DNA from: Terriglobia bacterium
Lineage (GTDB): Bacteria > Acidobacteriota > Terriglobia > Acidiferrales > UBA7541
Assembly (NCBI GenBank): GCA_023512135.1
Contig: JAIMAG010000001.1
Coordinates: forward strand, 186,001 to 250,000
Direction of reading: 5' to 3'
Length of the DNA stretch: 64,000 nucleotides
Under the pieces are notes generated by a model, which saw only the letters and a program-made list of their open reading frames with translations, searched no databases and had not been told where the DNA came from. Shown piece by piece: positions 10,457 to 18,375 of the stretch. The position numbers were made by a program, and so were the translations under genes. The first letter of the stretch is position 1. The number at the start of each line of letters is the position of its first letter.

Positions 10457-10909
10457 ATGTCGGGATCGGTCTGGTACTTTGCCTACGGAAGCAACCTGAA
10501 CCGAGCGCAGATGAAGTCGCGCGTGGGGCAGATTCTGGAAGAGCGGCCGGCGCGCTTGGAAAATTACGAGCTCGTGTTCAACAAGAAGGCGCGAGGCGGC
10601 TCGGCGACGGCCAACATCCGGCCCGCGCCCGGCAAGACGGTCCACGGGGTGCTGTACCGCATCTCCGAGCAGGCGCTGCGTGCGCTTGACCGTTTCGAGG
10701 GCGTGCCGGAGCACTACCGCCGGATTGAAGTCACCACGGTGGATCACGAAGGCAACAAGATCGAAGCGCAGACGTACATCGCCACGAAGGTGGAAAACGG
10801 TCTGCGCCCGGCTCCCCATTACCTGCAGACCATCTTGCAGGGTGCGCAGGAACACAACCTTCCTGAAGAGCACATCAAGTCCATCAAACAGGCGGCAGGC
10901 CTGGCCTAG
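10457..10909 (+). CDS. Gamma-glutamylcyclotransferase-like protein
   Basis: A 150-aa protein of the GGCT/AIG2-like fold. The substrate-loop motif FAYGSNLN is at residues 8-15, and the catalytic Glu lies in LDRFEGVPEHYRR. The length fits the family. It sits between fadA (95 bases upstream) and fadE (18 bases downstream) and probably shares their transcript, although there is no obvious biochemical link to beta-oxidation. Expected activity is release of 5-oxoproline from gamma-glutamyl peptides or related amines. Confidence 0.85.
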   Translation: MSGSVWYFAYGSNLNRAQMKSRVGQILEERPARLENYELVFNKKARGGSATANIRPAPGKTVHGVLYRISEQALRALDRFEGVPEHYRRIEVTTVDHEGNKIEAQTYIATKVENGLRPAPHYLQTILQGAQEHNLPEEHIKSIKQAAGLA

Positions 10910-10927
10910 CCGGCCAAGGAGGCAACC

Positions 10928-12727
10928 GTGGCCAGCCCAACAGCAACGCGCTCCGTCATCCGGGGCGGGAGTTTTCTGATCGAAACCCGCCAGCCCGAGG
11001 AAATTTTCACGCCGGCAGATCTGAGTGACGATCAGAAGTTGATCGGTCAGACGGCCGAGGAATTTGTCACCCAGGAAGTGCTGCCCCATGTGCACGAGCT
11101 CGAGCAGCACAAGGAAGGCCTGATGCCGGCGCTGCTCAAGAAAGCCGGCGAGATCGGCTTGCTCGGCGGAGGCGTGCCCGAAGAATATGGCGGCGCGGGG
11201 CTCGACAAGGTTGCTTCGACCCTGCTGGCCGAAAAGCTTTCCATCTATGCTTCGTTTGCCGTGACGCATGGTGGGCATGCCGGCATCGGAACCCTGCCGA
11301 TTGTCTATTTCGGCACCGAAGAGCAGAAACGGAAGTATCTGCCCAAACTGGCCACCGGCGAGCTGATCGGCTGCTACTGTTTGTCGGAGCCGCAGGCCGG
11401 CTCGGATGCGCTGGCCGCCCGCACCCGCGCCGAATTGACCCCGGACGGGAAGCACTGGGTGCTGAACGGACAGAAAATGTGGATCACCAATGGCGGCTTC
11501 GCCGATGTGTTCATTGTGTTCGCCAAGGTGGACGGCGAGAAGTTCAGCTGCTTCATCGTGGAGCGGGGCACGCCGGGATTTCAAATCGGCGCGGAAGAAA
11601 AGAAGATGGGCATCAAGGGCAGCTCGACGGTGCCCATCTTTTTTGAAAATTGCCGGATTCCGCGGGAAAACCTGCTGCACGAGGTGGGCCGGGGGCACAT
11701 CGTCGCCTTCAACATCTTGAATGTGGGCCGGTTCAACCTGGGCGCCTACTGCCTGGGCGGCGCCAAGAATGTGCTGGCGGTTGCGGCGAAATATGCGAAG
11801 GAGCGGGAAGCGTTCGGCGGGCCGATTGCCCGCTTTGGTCTGATTCAGCACAAACTGGCCGAGATGGCCATCCGCACGTTCGCGGTGGAGTCCATGATTT
11901 ACCGCTCGGCGGGCATGATCGAAGACGCCATGGCCTCGGCGAAAGCGGGCACCGACCGGACCCAGCACCTGATGCAGGTGCTCGAAGAGTATGCCATCGA
12001 AAGTTCCATCAGCAAGGTGTACGGCAGCGAGGTGCTCGACTACGTTGTGGACGAAGCTGTGCAGATCTACGGCGGCTATGGCTACCACGAGGAGTACCCC
12101 GTCGCCCGCGCGTACCGCGACAGCCGCATCAACCGCATCTTCGAAGGCACCAACGAAATCAACCGGTTGCTCATCATCCAGATGCTGATGAAGCGAGCCA
12201 TGAAAGGCACGCTGCCGCTGATCCCGGCCGCGATGCGGCTGGCGGACGAATTGCTGGCCGGGCCAGCGCTGGAAGAAGCGCCCAAGGGCGAATTCGGCGC
12301 CGAGGAGCGCGCCGTAGCCGGCAGCAAGAAGGCGTTCCTGCTCGCCGCCGGTGCCGCCGTGCAGCGCCACCGGGAAAAACTGGAAGAGCATCAGGAGGTG
12401 ATCGGGCAACTGGCCGACATGGTGATGGAAATCTACGCCATGGAAAGCTGCCTGCTGCGCACACAGAAAGCTGTCCACAGCCGGGGTCGCGCCGGCGCCG
12501 GGGTGATGGTGGATGCCACGCGAGCGTTCCTCTATGACGCGACCGACCGGCTGGAGAAGGCGGCGCGAACGGCGCTGGCGGCGGTCAGCGAAGGCGACAC
12601 GCTGCGGGTGCAGTTGAGCGCGCTGAAACGTTTCACCCGACGCGATCCGGTAGATACGATTTCCCTGCGGCGGAATGTGGCCGCGGCGGTGCTGGACGGT
12701 AACCGCTACCCGTTCGAGGGCCGTTGA
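10928..12727 (+). CDS. fadE: Acyl-CoA dehydrogenase, FadE type
   Basis: A 599-aa FAD-dependent acyl-CoA dehydrogenase, longer than the usual 380-aa form and similar in length to Bacillus FadE and to very-long-chain dehydrogenases. GTG start at 10928 with an AAGGAGG site six bases upstream. Family signatures: CYCLSEPQAGSDA, WITNGGFADVFIVFAKV, and IYGGYGYHEEYPVARAYRD with IFEGTNEINR. The C-terminal 180 residues form the extra helical domain. It catalyses the first oxidation step of beta-oxidation and completes the fadN/fadA/fadE set in this region. Confidence 0.93.
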   Translation: MASPTATRSVIRGGSFLIETRQPEEIFTPADLSDDQKLIGQTAEEFVTQEVLPHVHELEQHKEGLMPALLKKAGEIGLLGGGVPEEYGGAGLDKVASTLLAEKLSIYASFAVTHGGHAGIGTLPIVYFGTEEQKRKYLPKLATGELIGCYCLSEPQAGSDALAARTRAELTPDGKHWVLNGQKMWITNGGFADVFIVFAKVDGEKFSCFIVERGTPGFQIGAEEKKMGIKGSSTVPIFFENCRIPRENLLHEVGRGHIVAFNILNVGRFNLGAYCLGGAKNVLAVAAKYAKEREAFGGPIARFGLIQHKLAEMAIRTFAVESMIYRSAGMIEDAMASAKAGTDRTQHLMQVLEEYAIESSISKVYGSEVLDYVVDEAVQIYGGYGYHEEYPVARAYRDSRINRIFEGTNEINRLLIIQMLMKRAMKGTLPLIPAAMRLADELLAGPALEEAPKGEFGAEERAVAGSKKAFLLAAGAAVQRHREKLEEHQEVIGQLADMVMEIYAMESCLLRTQKAVHSRGRAGAGVMVDATRAFLYDATDRLEKAARTALAAVSEGDTLRVQLSALKRFTRRDPVDTISLRRNVAAAVLDGNRYPFEGR

Positions 12728-13374
12728 GCACGGGTGCATCGGCTCCGCTCTGGATTCGCGAACTCGCACAACCCTATCTGCGTGCGTTTCGTCCGCTCCG
12801 GCAAACCGGTCGACTGTGCGGCTGGTGGTTTTTGTGCACTCCCGGTGGAAGAAGGACGGCCCGCCGGCAGGGAGCGGCTGCGGAAGGGTTGCCGCCGCAG
12901 GCCGCCGGATTTTTCGTCGGTCATCTGCTCGACACGACGGCGTGCCCGCCCCTGCAGGTTCGGCCGCCGGAGGCGGTGGTCTTCGCGTTTGTCCACCCGG
13001 TGAACGGAGCCCTGCACAGCCGGTTGGTGGCGGCTCCCGATTCCCTGTTTCGGAAGACCTTCGATTACATTCGCTGGCTGACGCACCGCCCGCCGCGCTT
13101 CGAGCTGCACACGCAGGCGCTGGCGGCGCTGGTGCGACACGAGTCCTTGCGGGACCGGCCGACGCGATTGCGCCTGCGTTACTCCCGGAATTTTTTCATC
13201 GAAACGCTGGCCTGGCTGGTGCGCAGCGGGCTGGTGCGGCGCCTGCATGAGGAATGTGCAGGGCAGCTCCGGCTGCCGACGGCACACTCGGAATCACCGC
13301 ATGCGAGCCATTCCGGTCGTGGCCGCCGCAGGGCCGGCTCTGAGCGCTCCCAACTGGATGCGCACCCTGGATGA
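12724..13374 (+). CDS. Hypothetical protein
   Basis: A 216-codon frame starting at a TTG that overlaps the fadE stop, with GAGGG just upstream, and ending 47 bases before ispH. I do not recognise a family. The middle (AVVFAFVHPVNGALHSRLV, then FFIETLAWLVRSGLVRRL) looks like ordinary soluble protein, and the last 30 residues are low-complexity Ser/Arg/His. No signal peptide or membrane segment stands out. The tight coupling with fadE favours translation, but an antisense frame is also open here, so coding on this strand is likely rather than certain. Confidence 0.5.
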   Translation: MSTGASAPLWIRELAQPYLRAFRPLRQTGRLCGWWFLCTPGGRRTARRQGAAAEGLPPQAAGFFVGHLLDTTACPPLQVRPPEAVVFAFVHPVNGALHSRLVAAPDSLFRKTFDYIRWLTHRPPRFELHTQALAALVRHESLRDRPTRLRLRYSRNFFIETLAWLVRSGLVRRLHEECAGQLRLPTAHSESPHASHSGRGRRRAGSERSQLDAHPG

Positions 13375-13421
13375 AATCAGCATGGCGGCCCGGCGGGGGA
13401 TGGGGTATCATACGACTTCTG

Positions 13422-14396
13422 ATGCAGATGGAAACCGAAGCCGTTCCTTCCGGAAACAGTGCAGGGAAACTGCTGGTGCGGGTGCGTCCGCGCGGGTTCT
13501 GTGCCGGTGTGGTCCGTGCGGTGGATATCGTGGAGCTGACCCTGGAACTGTATGGCCCGCCGGTGTACGTGCACCACGAAATTGTCCACAACCGGTACGT
13601 GGTCGAGCAGTTGCGCAAACGGGGCGCAATTTTTGTGGAAAGCGTCGAGGTTGTGCCGGAGGGTGCGGTGCTGGTATTCAGCGCCCACGGGGTGCCGCCG
13701 CAGGTGCGGGAGCAGGCGGCGGCGCGGCGGCTGCAGGTGATCGATGCCACCTGTCCGCTGGTCACCAAGGTGCACATGGAAGCGGTGCGCTTTGCCCGCG
13801 AAGGACGCACGATTATCCTGATCGGCCACCGCGATCACCAGGAAATCATCGGCACTTCGGGCGAGGCGCCGGATCGCACCCTGGTGGTGGGTTCGGTAGA
13901 GGAAGTGGATGCGCTGCAGGTGCCCGACCCGGACCGGCTGGCTTTTCTGACGCAGACCACGCTGAGCATCTACGACACGCAGGAAATCGTGGCGCGGCTG
14001 CGCCAGCGCTTTCCGACCATTGTCGGTCCGGCTTCAGACGACATCTGCTACGCGACCCAGAACCGGCAGGAAGCCGTCGAGCAACTGGCACGGCGGGTCG
14101 AACTGGTTCTGGTCGTTGGCTCCGCGAACAGTTCCAATTCGAACCGGCTGGTCGAAGTGGCTGAACGCGCCGGCGTGCGCGCAAAGCTGATCGAAGATGC
14201 CAGCGCCATCGACCCGAGCTGGCTCGAGGGCGTGCAGCGCATCGGGCTGACGGCCGGCGCCTCTGCTCCCGAAATCCTGGTCGAGCAGGTGAGCGAAAAA
14301 CTGGCCGGTTTGGGGTATACGGAACAGATCGATCTGCCAGTGATCCACGAAGACGTGCGGTTCAGCCTGCCGGCCGAACTGACGGTCCTCCGCTGA
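13422..14396 (+). CDS. ispH: 4-hydroxy-3-methylbut-2-enyl diphosphate reductase
   Basis: IspH (LytB), the last enzyme of the MEP isoprenoid pathway, making IPP and DMAPP. The three Cys that bind the [4Fe-4S] cluster are in PRGFCAGVVRAV, VIDATCPLV and DDICYATQNRQEA. His residues of the active site are in YVHHEIVHN and VFSAHGVPP. About 324 aa from ATG 13422; the frame opens at 13371, but family members begin close to 13422 or 13428. Cytoplasmic. No functional link to its neighbours is apparent. Confidence 0.95.
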   Translation: MQMETEAVPSGNSAGKLLVRVRPRGFCAGVVRAVDIVELTLELYGPPVYVHHEIVHNRYVVEQLRKRGAIFVESVEVVPEGAVLVFSAHGVPPQVREQAAARRLQVIDATCPLVTKVHMEAVRFAREGRTIILIGHRDHQEIIGTSGEAPDRTLVVGSVEEVDALQVPDPDRLAFLTQTTLSIYDTQEIVARLRQRFPTIVGPASDDICYATQNRQEAVEQLARRVELVLVVGSANSSNSNRLVEVAERAGVRAKLIEDASAIDPSWLEGVQRIGLTAGASAPEILVEQVSEKLAGLGYTEQIDLPVIHEDVRFSLPAELTVLR

Positions 14397-14445
14397 GGGC
14401 ACAGCAGAACCCGGTTGGGAACACTCCATACCCAAGGGGTACGAT

Positions 14446-15573
14446 TTGGCGGTCAAGATTGTCCGTCAAGCGAATCAGATTGCCCTGATTGGCGCGGCGA
14501 CCAGCGCCGGCGCCCATGCGCCCGGAACGGAACGCGCCCCGGCCGCGCTGCGCGCAGCCGGCCTGGTCGAGCGGTTGCGGGCGATTGGATACGAAGTCAT
14601 CGACCTGGGCGACATCGAGCCACAACGGTTTCAACCGGATGAAGAGGCCCCGCGCGCCCGCAACCTGGCTGCCGTGCTCGCGGCGCTGAACGAGCTGCGA
14701 CCGAAGGTGGAGCAGGCGGTCCGCTCCGGCGCGCTCCCGCTGATTCTGGGCGGCGACTGCACCATCGCGCTGGCCACTGCGGCGGGGCTGCGTCGGTATT
14801 TTCGCCAGCTCGCTTTGATCTACTTCGACCGGGACGCCGATCTGCATGTGCCGGCCACGACGCCTTCCGGACGGCTGCACGGCATGGCCGTCGCCCACCT
14901 GATCGGCAAGGGCGCTGCCGAGCTGGTGCGCTTCTGGGGCGAGCCGCCCCTGGTGCGCGAGCCGGAGATTGCTCTGTTCGGTCTGGACCGCCTGGACCCG
15001 CCGGAGCTGGAGTTCCTGGAACACTCGCCCATGCTGCGGTACTTCTCTGCGGAAATCAGCAGCCAGGGTGCCGCAGCAGTTGCCGAAGCTGTCTGCCAGC
15101 GACTGCAGGCTGGCGGACGGGAAGTGCTGCTCCACTTCGATGTGGATGTGGTGGACGCAGACGAATTCGGCGCCTGCGATGTGCCTGCCCGCGGCGGGCT
15201 GCGCTGGAACGAGGCGCGCCAGGCGCTGGAAGTCTTCGTTCGGCAAAAACAACTGGCCGCCATCGAAGTGACCGAATTCAATCCGGAAAAGGACCCCGAC
15301 GGGAGCAAAGCCGCTGCCCTGGCGGAGCTGCTGGCGGAGGTGCTGGCGGCGCGGCGGGCTACGCTGCAGGAGGTTCCGGCTGCCGCCGCAGAAGCCGCCG
15401 AAGTTGCGCGTGCCGAGACGCCGAATCCGCCGGCAACGCCAGCCGAGCCGGGCGAGCAGCGCATCGGCGCAGAACGCGCGAGCACCGCGGAATCTATTTC
15501 GAGCGAATCCGCTCCGGAACGATGGGCCGAAGAGAGGGCAGCGGACACAGGCGAACCGGGCGAGTCGGCCTGA
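14446..15573 (+). CDS. Arginase/agmatinase-fold protein with altered metal ligands
   Basis: A ureohydrolase-fold protein of 375 aa with a TTG start and an AAGGGG site upstream. The fold signatures are present but changed: GGDCT replaces the usual GGDHS, FDRDADLH replaces the DAHxD motif, and HFDVDVVD keeps the last Asp pair. Thus two His ligands of the binuclear metal centre appear to be Cys and Asp. The N-terminal substrate-loop motif (GAHAPGTERAPAALR) is typical. The last 70 residues are a Glu/Ala/Pro-rich tail, probably disordered. Located directly before the his attenuator, which suggests nitrogen or amino-acid metabolism, but the reaction is unknown. Confidence 0.75.
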   Translation: MAVKIVRQANQIALIGAATSAGAHAPGTERAPAALRAAGLVERLRAIGYEVIDLGDIEPQRFQPDEEAPRARNLAAVLAALNELRPKVEQAVRSGALPLILGGDCTIALATAAGLRRYFRQLALIYFDRDADLHVPATTPSGRLHGMAVAHLIGKGAAELVRFWGEPPLVREPEIALFGLDRLDPPELEFLEHSPMLRYFSAEISSQGAAAVAEAVCQRLQAGGREVLLHFDVDVVDADEFGACDVPARGGLRWNEARQALEVFVRQKQLAAIEVTEFNPEKDPDGSKAAALAELLAEVLAARRATLQEVPAAAAEAAEVARAETPNPPATPAEPGEQRIGAERASTAESISSESAPERWAEERAADTGEPGESA

Positions 15574-15636
15574 ACCCGCCGGCCGGCGACCGCACAAACA
15601 GGGAATCACCGGAACCGCCTGACCTACAGCTCCGAC

Positions 15637-15665
15637 TTGACAAAATTCTGTTCTCCATCTACAGT
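15637..15665 (+). promoter_or_regulatory. Promoter of the his operon
   Basis: TTGACA at 15637-15642, a spacer of 17 bases and TACAGT at 15660-15665 make a near-consensus housekeeping sigma promoter. The predicted transcription start, about seven bases after the -10 box, falls at about 15672, only a few bases before the leader-peptide ATG at 15675. Confidence 0.75.
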
Positions 15666-15674
15666 GCAGCCCGC

Positions 15675-15746
15675 ATGACTCTGCGGACGCATCGCCATCA
15701 CCATCATCGCGGCCGGTGGCCGTGTCCGCGGGGGTGCATGCGCTGA
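15675..15746 (+). CDS. hisL: his operon leader peptide
   Basis: A 23-codon frame whose product contains THRHHHHR, five His in six sense positions, followed by a Gly/Arg/Pro/Cys stretch and a TGA stop. It sits between a strong promoter and a terminator hairpin directly before hisI, the classic layout of histidine attenuation: ribosome stalling at the His codons under histidine shortage lets an antiterminator form. The ATG is so close to the predicted start of the RNA that there is no room for a Shine-Dalgarno site, so the leader may be translated as a nearly leaderless message. Confidence 0.85.
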   Translation: MTLRTHRHHHHRGRWPCPRGCMR

Positions 15747-15776
15747 TTCGCACTAGTCGTTGCACATCGAACCCGC
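15728..15776 (+). promoter_or_regulatory. Candidate antiterminator of the his attenuator
   Basis: The end of the leader frame (GCGGGG at 15728-15733 and GTGCA at 15734-15738) can pair with TGCAC at 15761-15765 and CCCGC at 15772-15776. The second half overlaps the 5' arm of the terminator, so the two structures exclude each other. The pairing is read by eye and its energy was not computed. Confidence 0.5.
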
Positions 15777-15804
15777 TGACGCGGCAGACGTCAGCGGGTT
15801 TTTT
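15770..15804 (+). terminator. Intrinsic terminator of the his attenuator
   Basis: A perfect 12-bp stem, AACCCGCTGACG (15770-15781) with CGTCAGCGGGTT (15789-15800), a 7-base loop, and a run of six T followed by TTTT after one G. It lies between the leader peptide and hisI. Confidence 0.9.
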
Positions 15805-15819
15805 GTTTTCGGGGGAACG

Positions 15820-16209
15820 ATGGAGCTGGATTTTTCCAAACTCGGTGGGCTGGTTCCCGCCGTTGTGCAGGACTTCGCTACGGGCGAAGTCCTGATGCTC
15901 GGATTCATGAACCAGGAAGCGCTGGCGGCGACGCTGGCCACCGGCGCGGTGACTTTCTACAGCCGGTCGCGGCAGAGGCTGTGGCGGAAAGGCGAGCAGA
16001 GCGGTCACCGGTTGCTGCTGCGCGAGCTGCGCGTGGATTGCGACGCCGACGCCGTGCTGGCTCGCGTCGAAGCGGTTGGCCCCGGGGTGTGCCATCAGGG
16101 CTACCGGAGCTGTTTTTATCGCCGGCTGGAGCCGGATGGCAGGGCCCGGCCGGTTGCGGAACGCACGTTTGATCCGGTGCAGGTGTACCGGCAGGAGGGA
16201 GAACGATGA
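15820..16209 (+). CDS. hisI: Phosphoribosyl-AMP cyclohydrolase
   Basis: HisI, the third step of histidine synthesis, opening the purine ring of PR-AMP. 129 aa, the single-domain form. Zn/Mg ligands are in [10 protein letters not shown] and in the [14 protein letters not shown] segment; [12 protein letters not shown] and [11 protein letters not shown] are family signatures. The start is ATG 15820 downstream of the terminator; the frame is open upstream through the attenuator but cannot be coding there. HisE, often fused to HisI, is absent and not elsewhere in the window. Overlaps hisG by four bases. Confidence 0.95.
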   Translation: MELDFSKLGGLVPAVVQDFATGEVLMLGFMNQEALAATLATGAVTFYSRSRQRLWRKGEQSGHRLLLRELRVDCDADAVLARVEAVGPGVCHQGYRSCFYRRLEPDGRARPVAERTFDPVQVYRQEGER

Positions 16210-17078
16210 GCCCGCTTCGCCTGGGCATACCCAAGGGCAGTCTGCAGGAGGCCACCCTGCAACTGTTCGCGCGTGCCGGCTGGCGCATTTCGGTCAACGC
16301 ACGCAGCTATTACCCGGCGATTGACGACCCGGAGATTTCCTGCACGCTGGTGCGGGCGCAGGAGATGGCCCGCTACGTGGCGAGCGGCGCGCTCGATGCC
16401 GGCATCACCGGCCGCGACTGGGTGCTGGAGACAGGCGCGGAGGTCCTCGAGATCGCCGAGCTCGTCTACGCGAAGCAGCGGCTGGCGCCGGTGCGCTGGG
16501 TGCTGGCGGTGCCGGAGGATTCTCCGGTGCACTCGGTGCGCGACCTGGAAGGCAAGGTGATTGCCACGGAAATTGTCCGCCTGACGCAGCAGTACCTCGA
16601 GCGTCACGGCGTCCGTGCGCAGGTGGAATTCTCCTGGGGCGCGACCGAAGTCAAAGTGCCGGAACTGGCCGACGCCATCGTCGAGGTGACCGAAACCGGC
16701 AGCTCGCTGCGCGCGCACCGTCTGCGCATCGTGGATACGGTTCTGGAATCGGTCACCACCCTGATCGCCAACCGCAACGCCTGGGCTGATGCCCGCAAGC
16801 AGGAACAGATTCAAAACCTGGCGCTGCTCCTGCAGGGCGCCATCGCGGCGTACAACAAAGTGGGCCTGATGCTGAACGTGCGCCGCGCCGACCTGCCCGG
16901 TGTGCTCGCCGTGCTGCCGGCGCTGAAGAATCCGACCATCTCCACACTGAGCGATCCCGACTGGGTGGCGGTGAATACCGTGGTGGACGAAACCATCGTG
17001 CGGGAACTGATTCCGCGGCTGAAAGCGGCCCGCGCGCAGGGGATTGTCGAGTATCCCCTGAACAAGATTGTGCTGTAG
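16206..17078 (+). CDS. hisG: ATP phosphoribosyltransferase, long form
   Basis: HisG, the committed first step (ATP plus PRPP). 290 aa, the long HisG_L type with its own C-terminal regulatory domain, so no HisZ partner is needed. Signatures: LGIPKGSL at the N-terminus, [10 protein letters not shown], the PRPP-loop region [13 protein letters not shown], and a C-terminal ACT-like domain from about residue 210 ([22 protein letters not shown]). Histidine feedback inhibition through that domain is expected from the family. ATGA overlap with hisI. Confidence 0.95.
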   Translation: MSPLRLGIPKGSLQEATLQLFARAGWRISVNARSYYPAIDDPEISCTLVRAQEMARYVASGALDAGITGRDWVLETGAEVLEIAELVYAKQRLAPVRWVLAVPEDSPVHSVRDLEGKVIATEIVRLTQQYLERHGVRAQVEFSWGATEVKVPELADAIVEVTETGSSLRAHRLRIVDTVLESVTTLIANRNAWADARKQEQIQNLALLLQGAIAAYNKVGLMLNVRRADLPGVLAVLPALKNPTISTLSDPDWVAVNTVVDETIVRELIPRLKAARAQGIVEYPLNKIVL

Positions 17079-17082
17079 ACCG

Positions 17083-18375
17083 ATGCGCATCCTGACGCTG
17101 ACGCCCGACGTGGAAGCCGAGCTGCTCGATCGCCGCCTGACCGTTGATCCGCAGGCCGAGCGCGTGGCCGCACGGATTGTCGCGGATGTGCGCCGCCGCG
17201 GCGACCGCGCACTGCTGGCCTGGACCCAGCGGCTGGATCGGATCCGAGCGGAATCGGTGGCGGAGCTGCGCGTGCGACCGAAGGAATTTCTCGCCGCTCG
17301 CCGTCAGGTCGACCGCGGTCTGCTGCGCGCGGTGAGGGCAGCCGCGCGGAACATTCGCCGGGTGGCCGAGCGGCAGTTGCCGCGTCCCTGGAGTCTGCGC
17401 GTGGTGCCCGGGGTACGCGTCGGCCAGCAGGTGCGACCGCTGGAATCCATCGGGTGCTACATCCCTGGGGGGCGCGCCGCGCTGCTCTCCACGCTGTTGA
17501 TGACGGTCGTGCCGGCACAGGTCGCCGGCGTGCGGCGCATTGTCGTTGCCTGCCCGCAGCCTTCCCCGGCACTGCTGGCCGCAGCCGACCTGCTCGGTGT
17601 GCGCGAACTGTTCCGCATCGGCGGAGCCCAGGCCGTGGCCGCGCTGGCCTACGGGACCGAGTCGCTGGAGCGTGTCGAAAAAATCTTTGGACCGGGCAAC
17701 CGCTACGTCACGGCGGCCAAGCAGCTGGTCAGCCACGACTGCGCCACGGATCTGCCCGCCGGGCCCACCGAGTTGGTGGTGCTCGCCCGCCGGGGCCGCC
17801 CGAGCTGGATCGCTGCCGATATGATTGCCCAAGCCGAACATGACCCCGATGCACTGGTGTTCCTGGTGACGCCCTCACGGCAACTGGCGCGGGCGGTGCG
17901 CGCCGCCGTGGCGCAGCAGTTATGGAGTCTGCCAGAAACGAATCCCGCCTGGCGCTCGCTCGAAGAACGGGGCGCCATTCTGGTGGCGCGCACGCTGCAA
18001 TCTGCCGTCGAGTTTGCCAGCCGGTTCGCTCCGGAGCACCTGAGTTTGCCCGTAGCCGAGCGCGGACTGCTGCGGGCCGTTCGCGCCGCCGGCAGCGTGT
18101 TTCTGGGGCCGTGGAGTGCGCAGCCGCTGGGTGATTACGCGACAGGAAGCAATCATGTGCTGCCTACCGGTGGCTGGGCACGGGTTCGCGGCGGGCTGAG
18201 CGCCGGCGACTTCGTCAAGACCATTGCGGTGCAGCATGTCTCGCGCGAGGGTCTGCGCCGACTCGCCCCGGTGGCGCTGGAGCTGGCCCGGGCAGAAAAT
18301 CTGCCGGCGCACGCGCGCGCGGTGCGAATCCGACAAGAATCCCGCGCCGGTGCTGCGCGAAGGAGGCAGCCGTGA
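17083..18375 (+). CDS. hisD: Histidinol dehydrogenase
   Basis: HisD, the last two oxidation steps to histidine. 430 aa. Signatures: PGGRAALLSTLLMTVVPA, the NAD-binding region IGGAQAVAALAYGTE, KIFGPGNRYVTAAKQ, the AGPTELVV segment (written here as PAGPTELVVLA), the Zn ligands in DMIAQAEHDPDA, and the C-terminal TGSNHVLPT. Start ATG 17083, four bases after the hisG stop. Overlaps hisC by four bases. Confidence 0.95.
   Translation: MRILTLTPDVEAELLDRRLTVDPQAERVAARIVADVRRRGDRALLAWTQRLDRIRAESVAELRVRPKEFLAARRQVDRGLLRAVRAAARNIRRVAERQLPRPWSLRVVPGVRVGQQVRPLESIGCYIPGGRAALLSTLLMTVVPAQVAGVRRIVVACPQPSPALLAAADLLGVRELFRIGGAQAVAALAYGTESLERVEKIFGPGNRYVTAAKQLVSHDCATDLPAGPTELVVLARRGRPSWIAADMIAQAEHDPDALVFLVTPSRQLARAVRAAVAQQLWSLPETNPAWRSLEERGAILVARTLQSAVEFASRFAPEHLSLPVAERGLLRAVRAAGSVFLGPWSAQPLGDYATGSNHVLPTGGWARVRGGLSAGDFVKTIAVQHVSREGLRRLAPVALELARAENLPAHARAVRIRQESRAGAARRRQP

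Noticed and set aside
10292-12769. 825-codon open frame antisense to fadE
   Set aside because: Same reason: low-complexity His/Arg/Gln composition opposite a confident acyl-CoA dehydrogenase.
12706-13287. 193-codon minus-strand frame opposite the hypothetical gene after fadE
   Set aside because: No ribosome site and shadow-like composition; the plus frame is coupled to fadE by overlap and reads more like protein.
15690-15710. His-rich stretch as a metal-binding small protein
   Set aside because: Its place between promoter and terminator before hisI is explained fully by a leader peptide.
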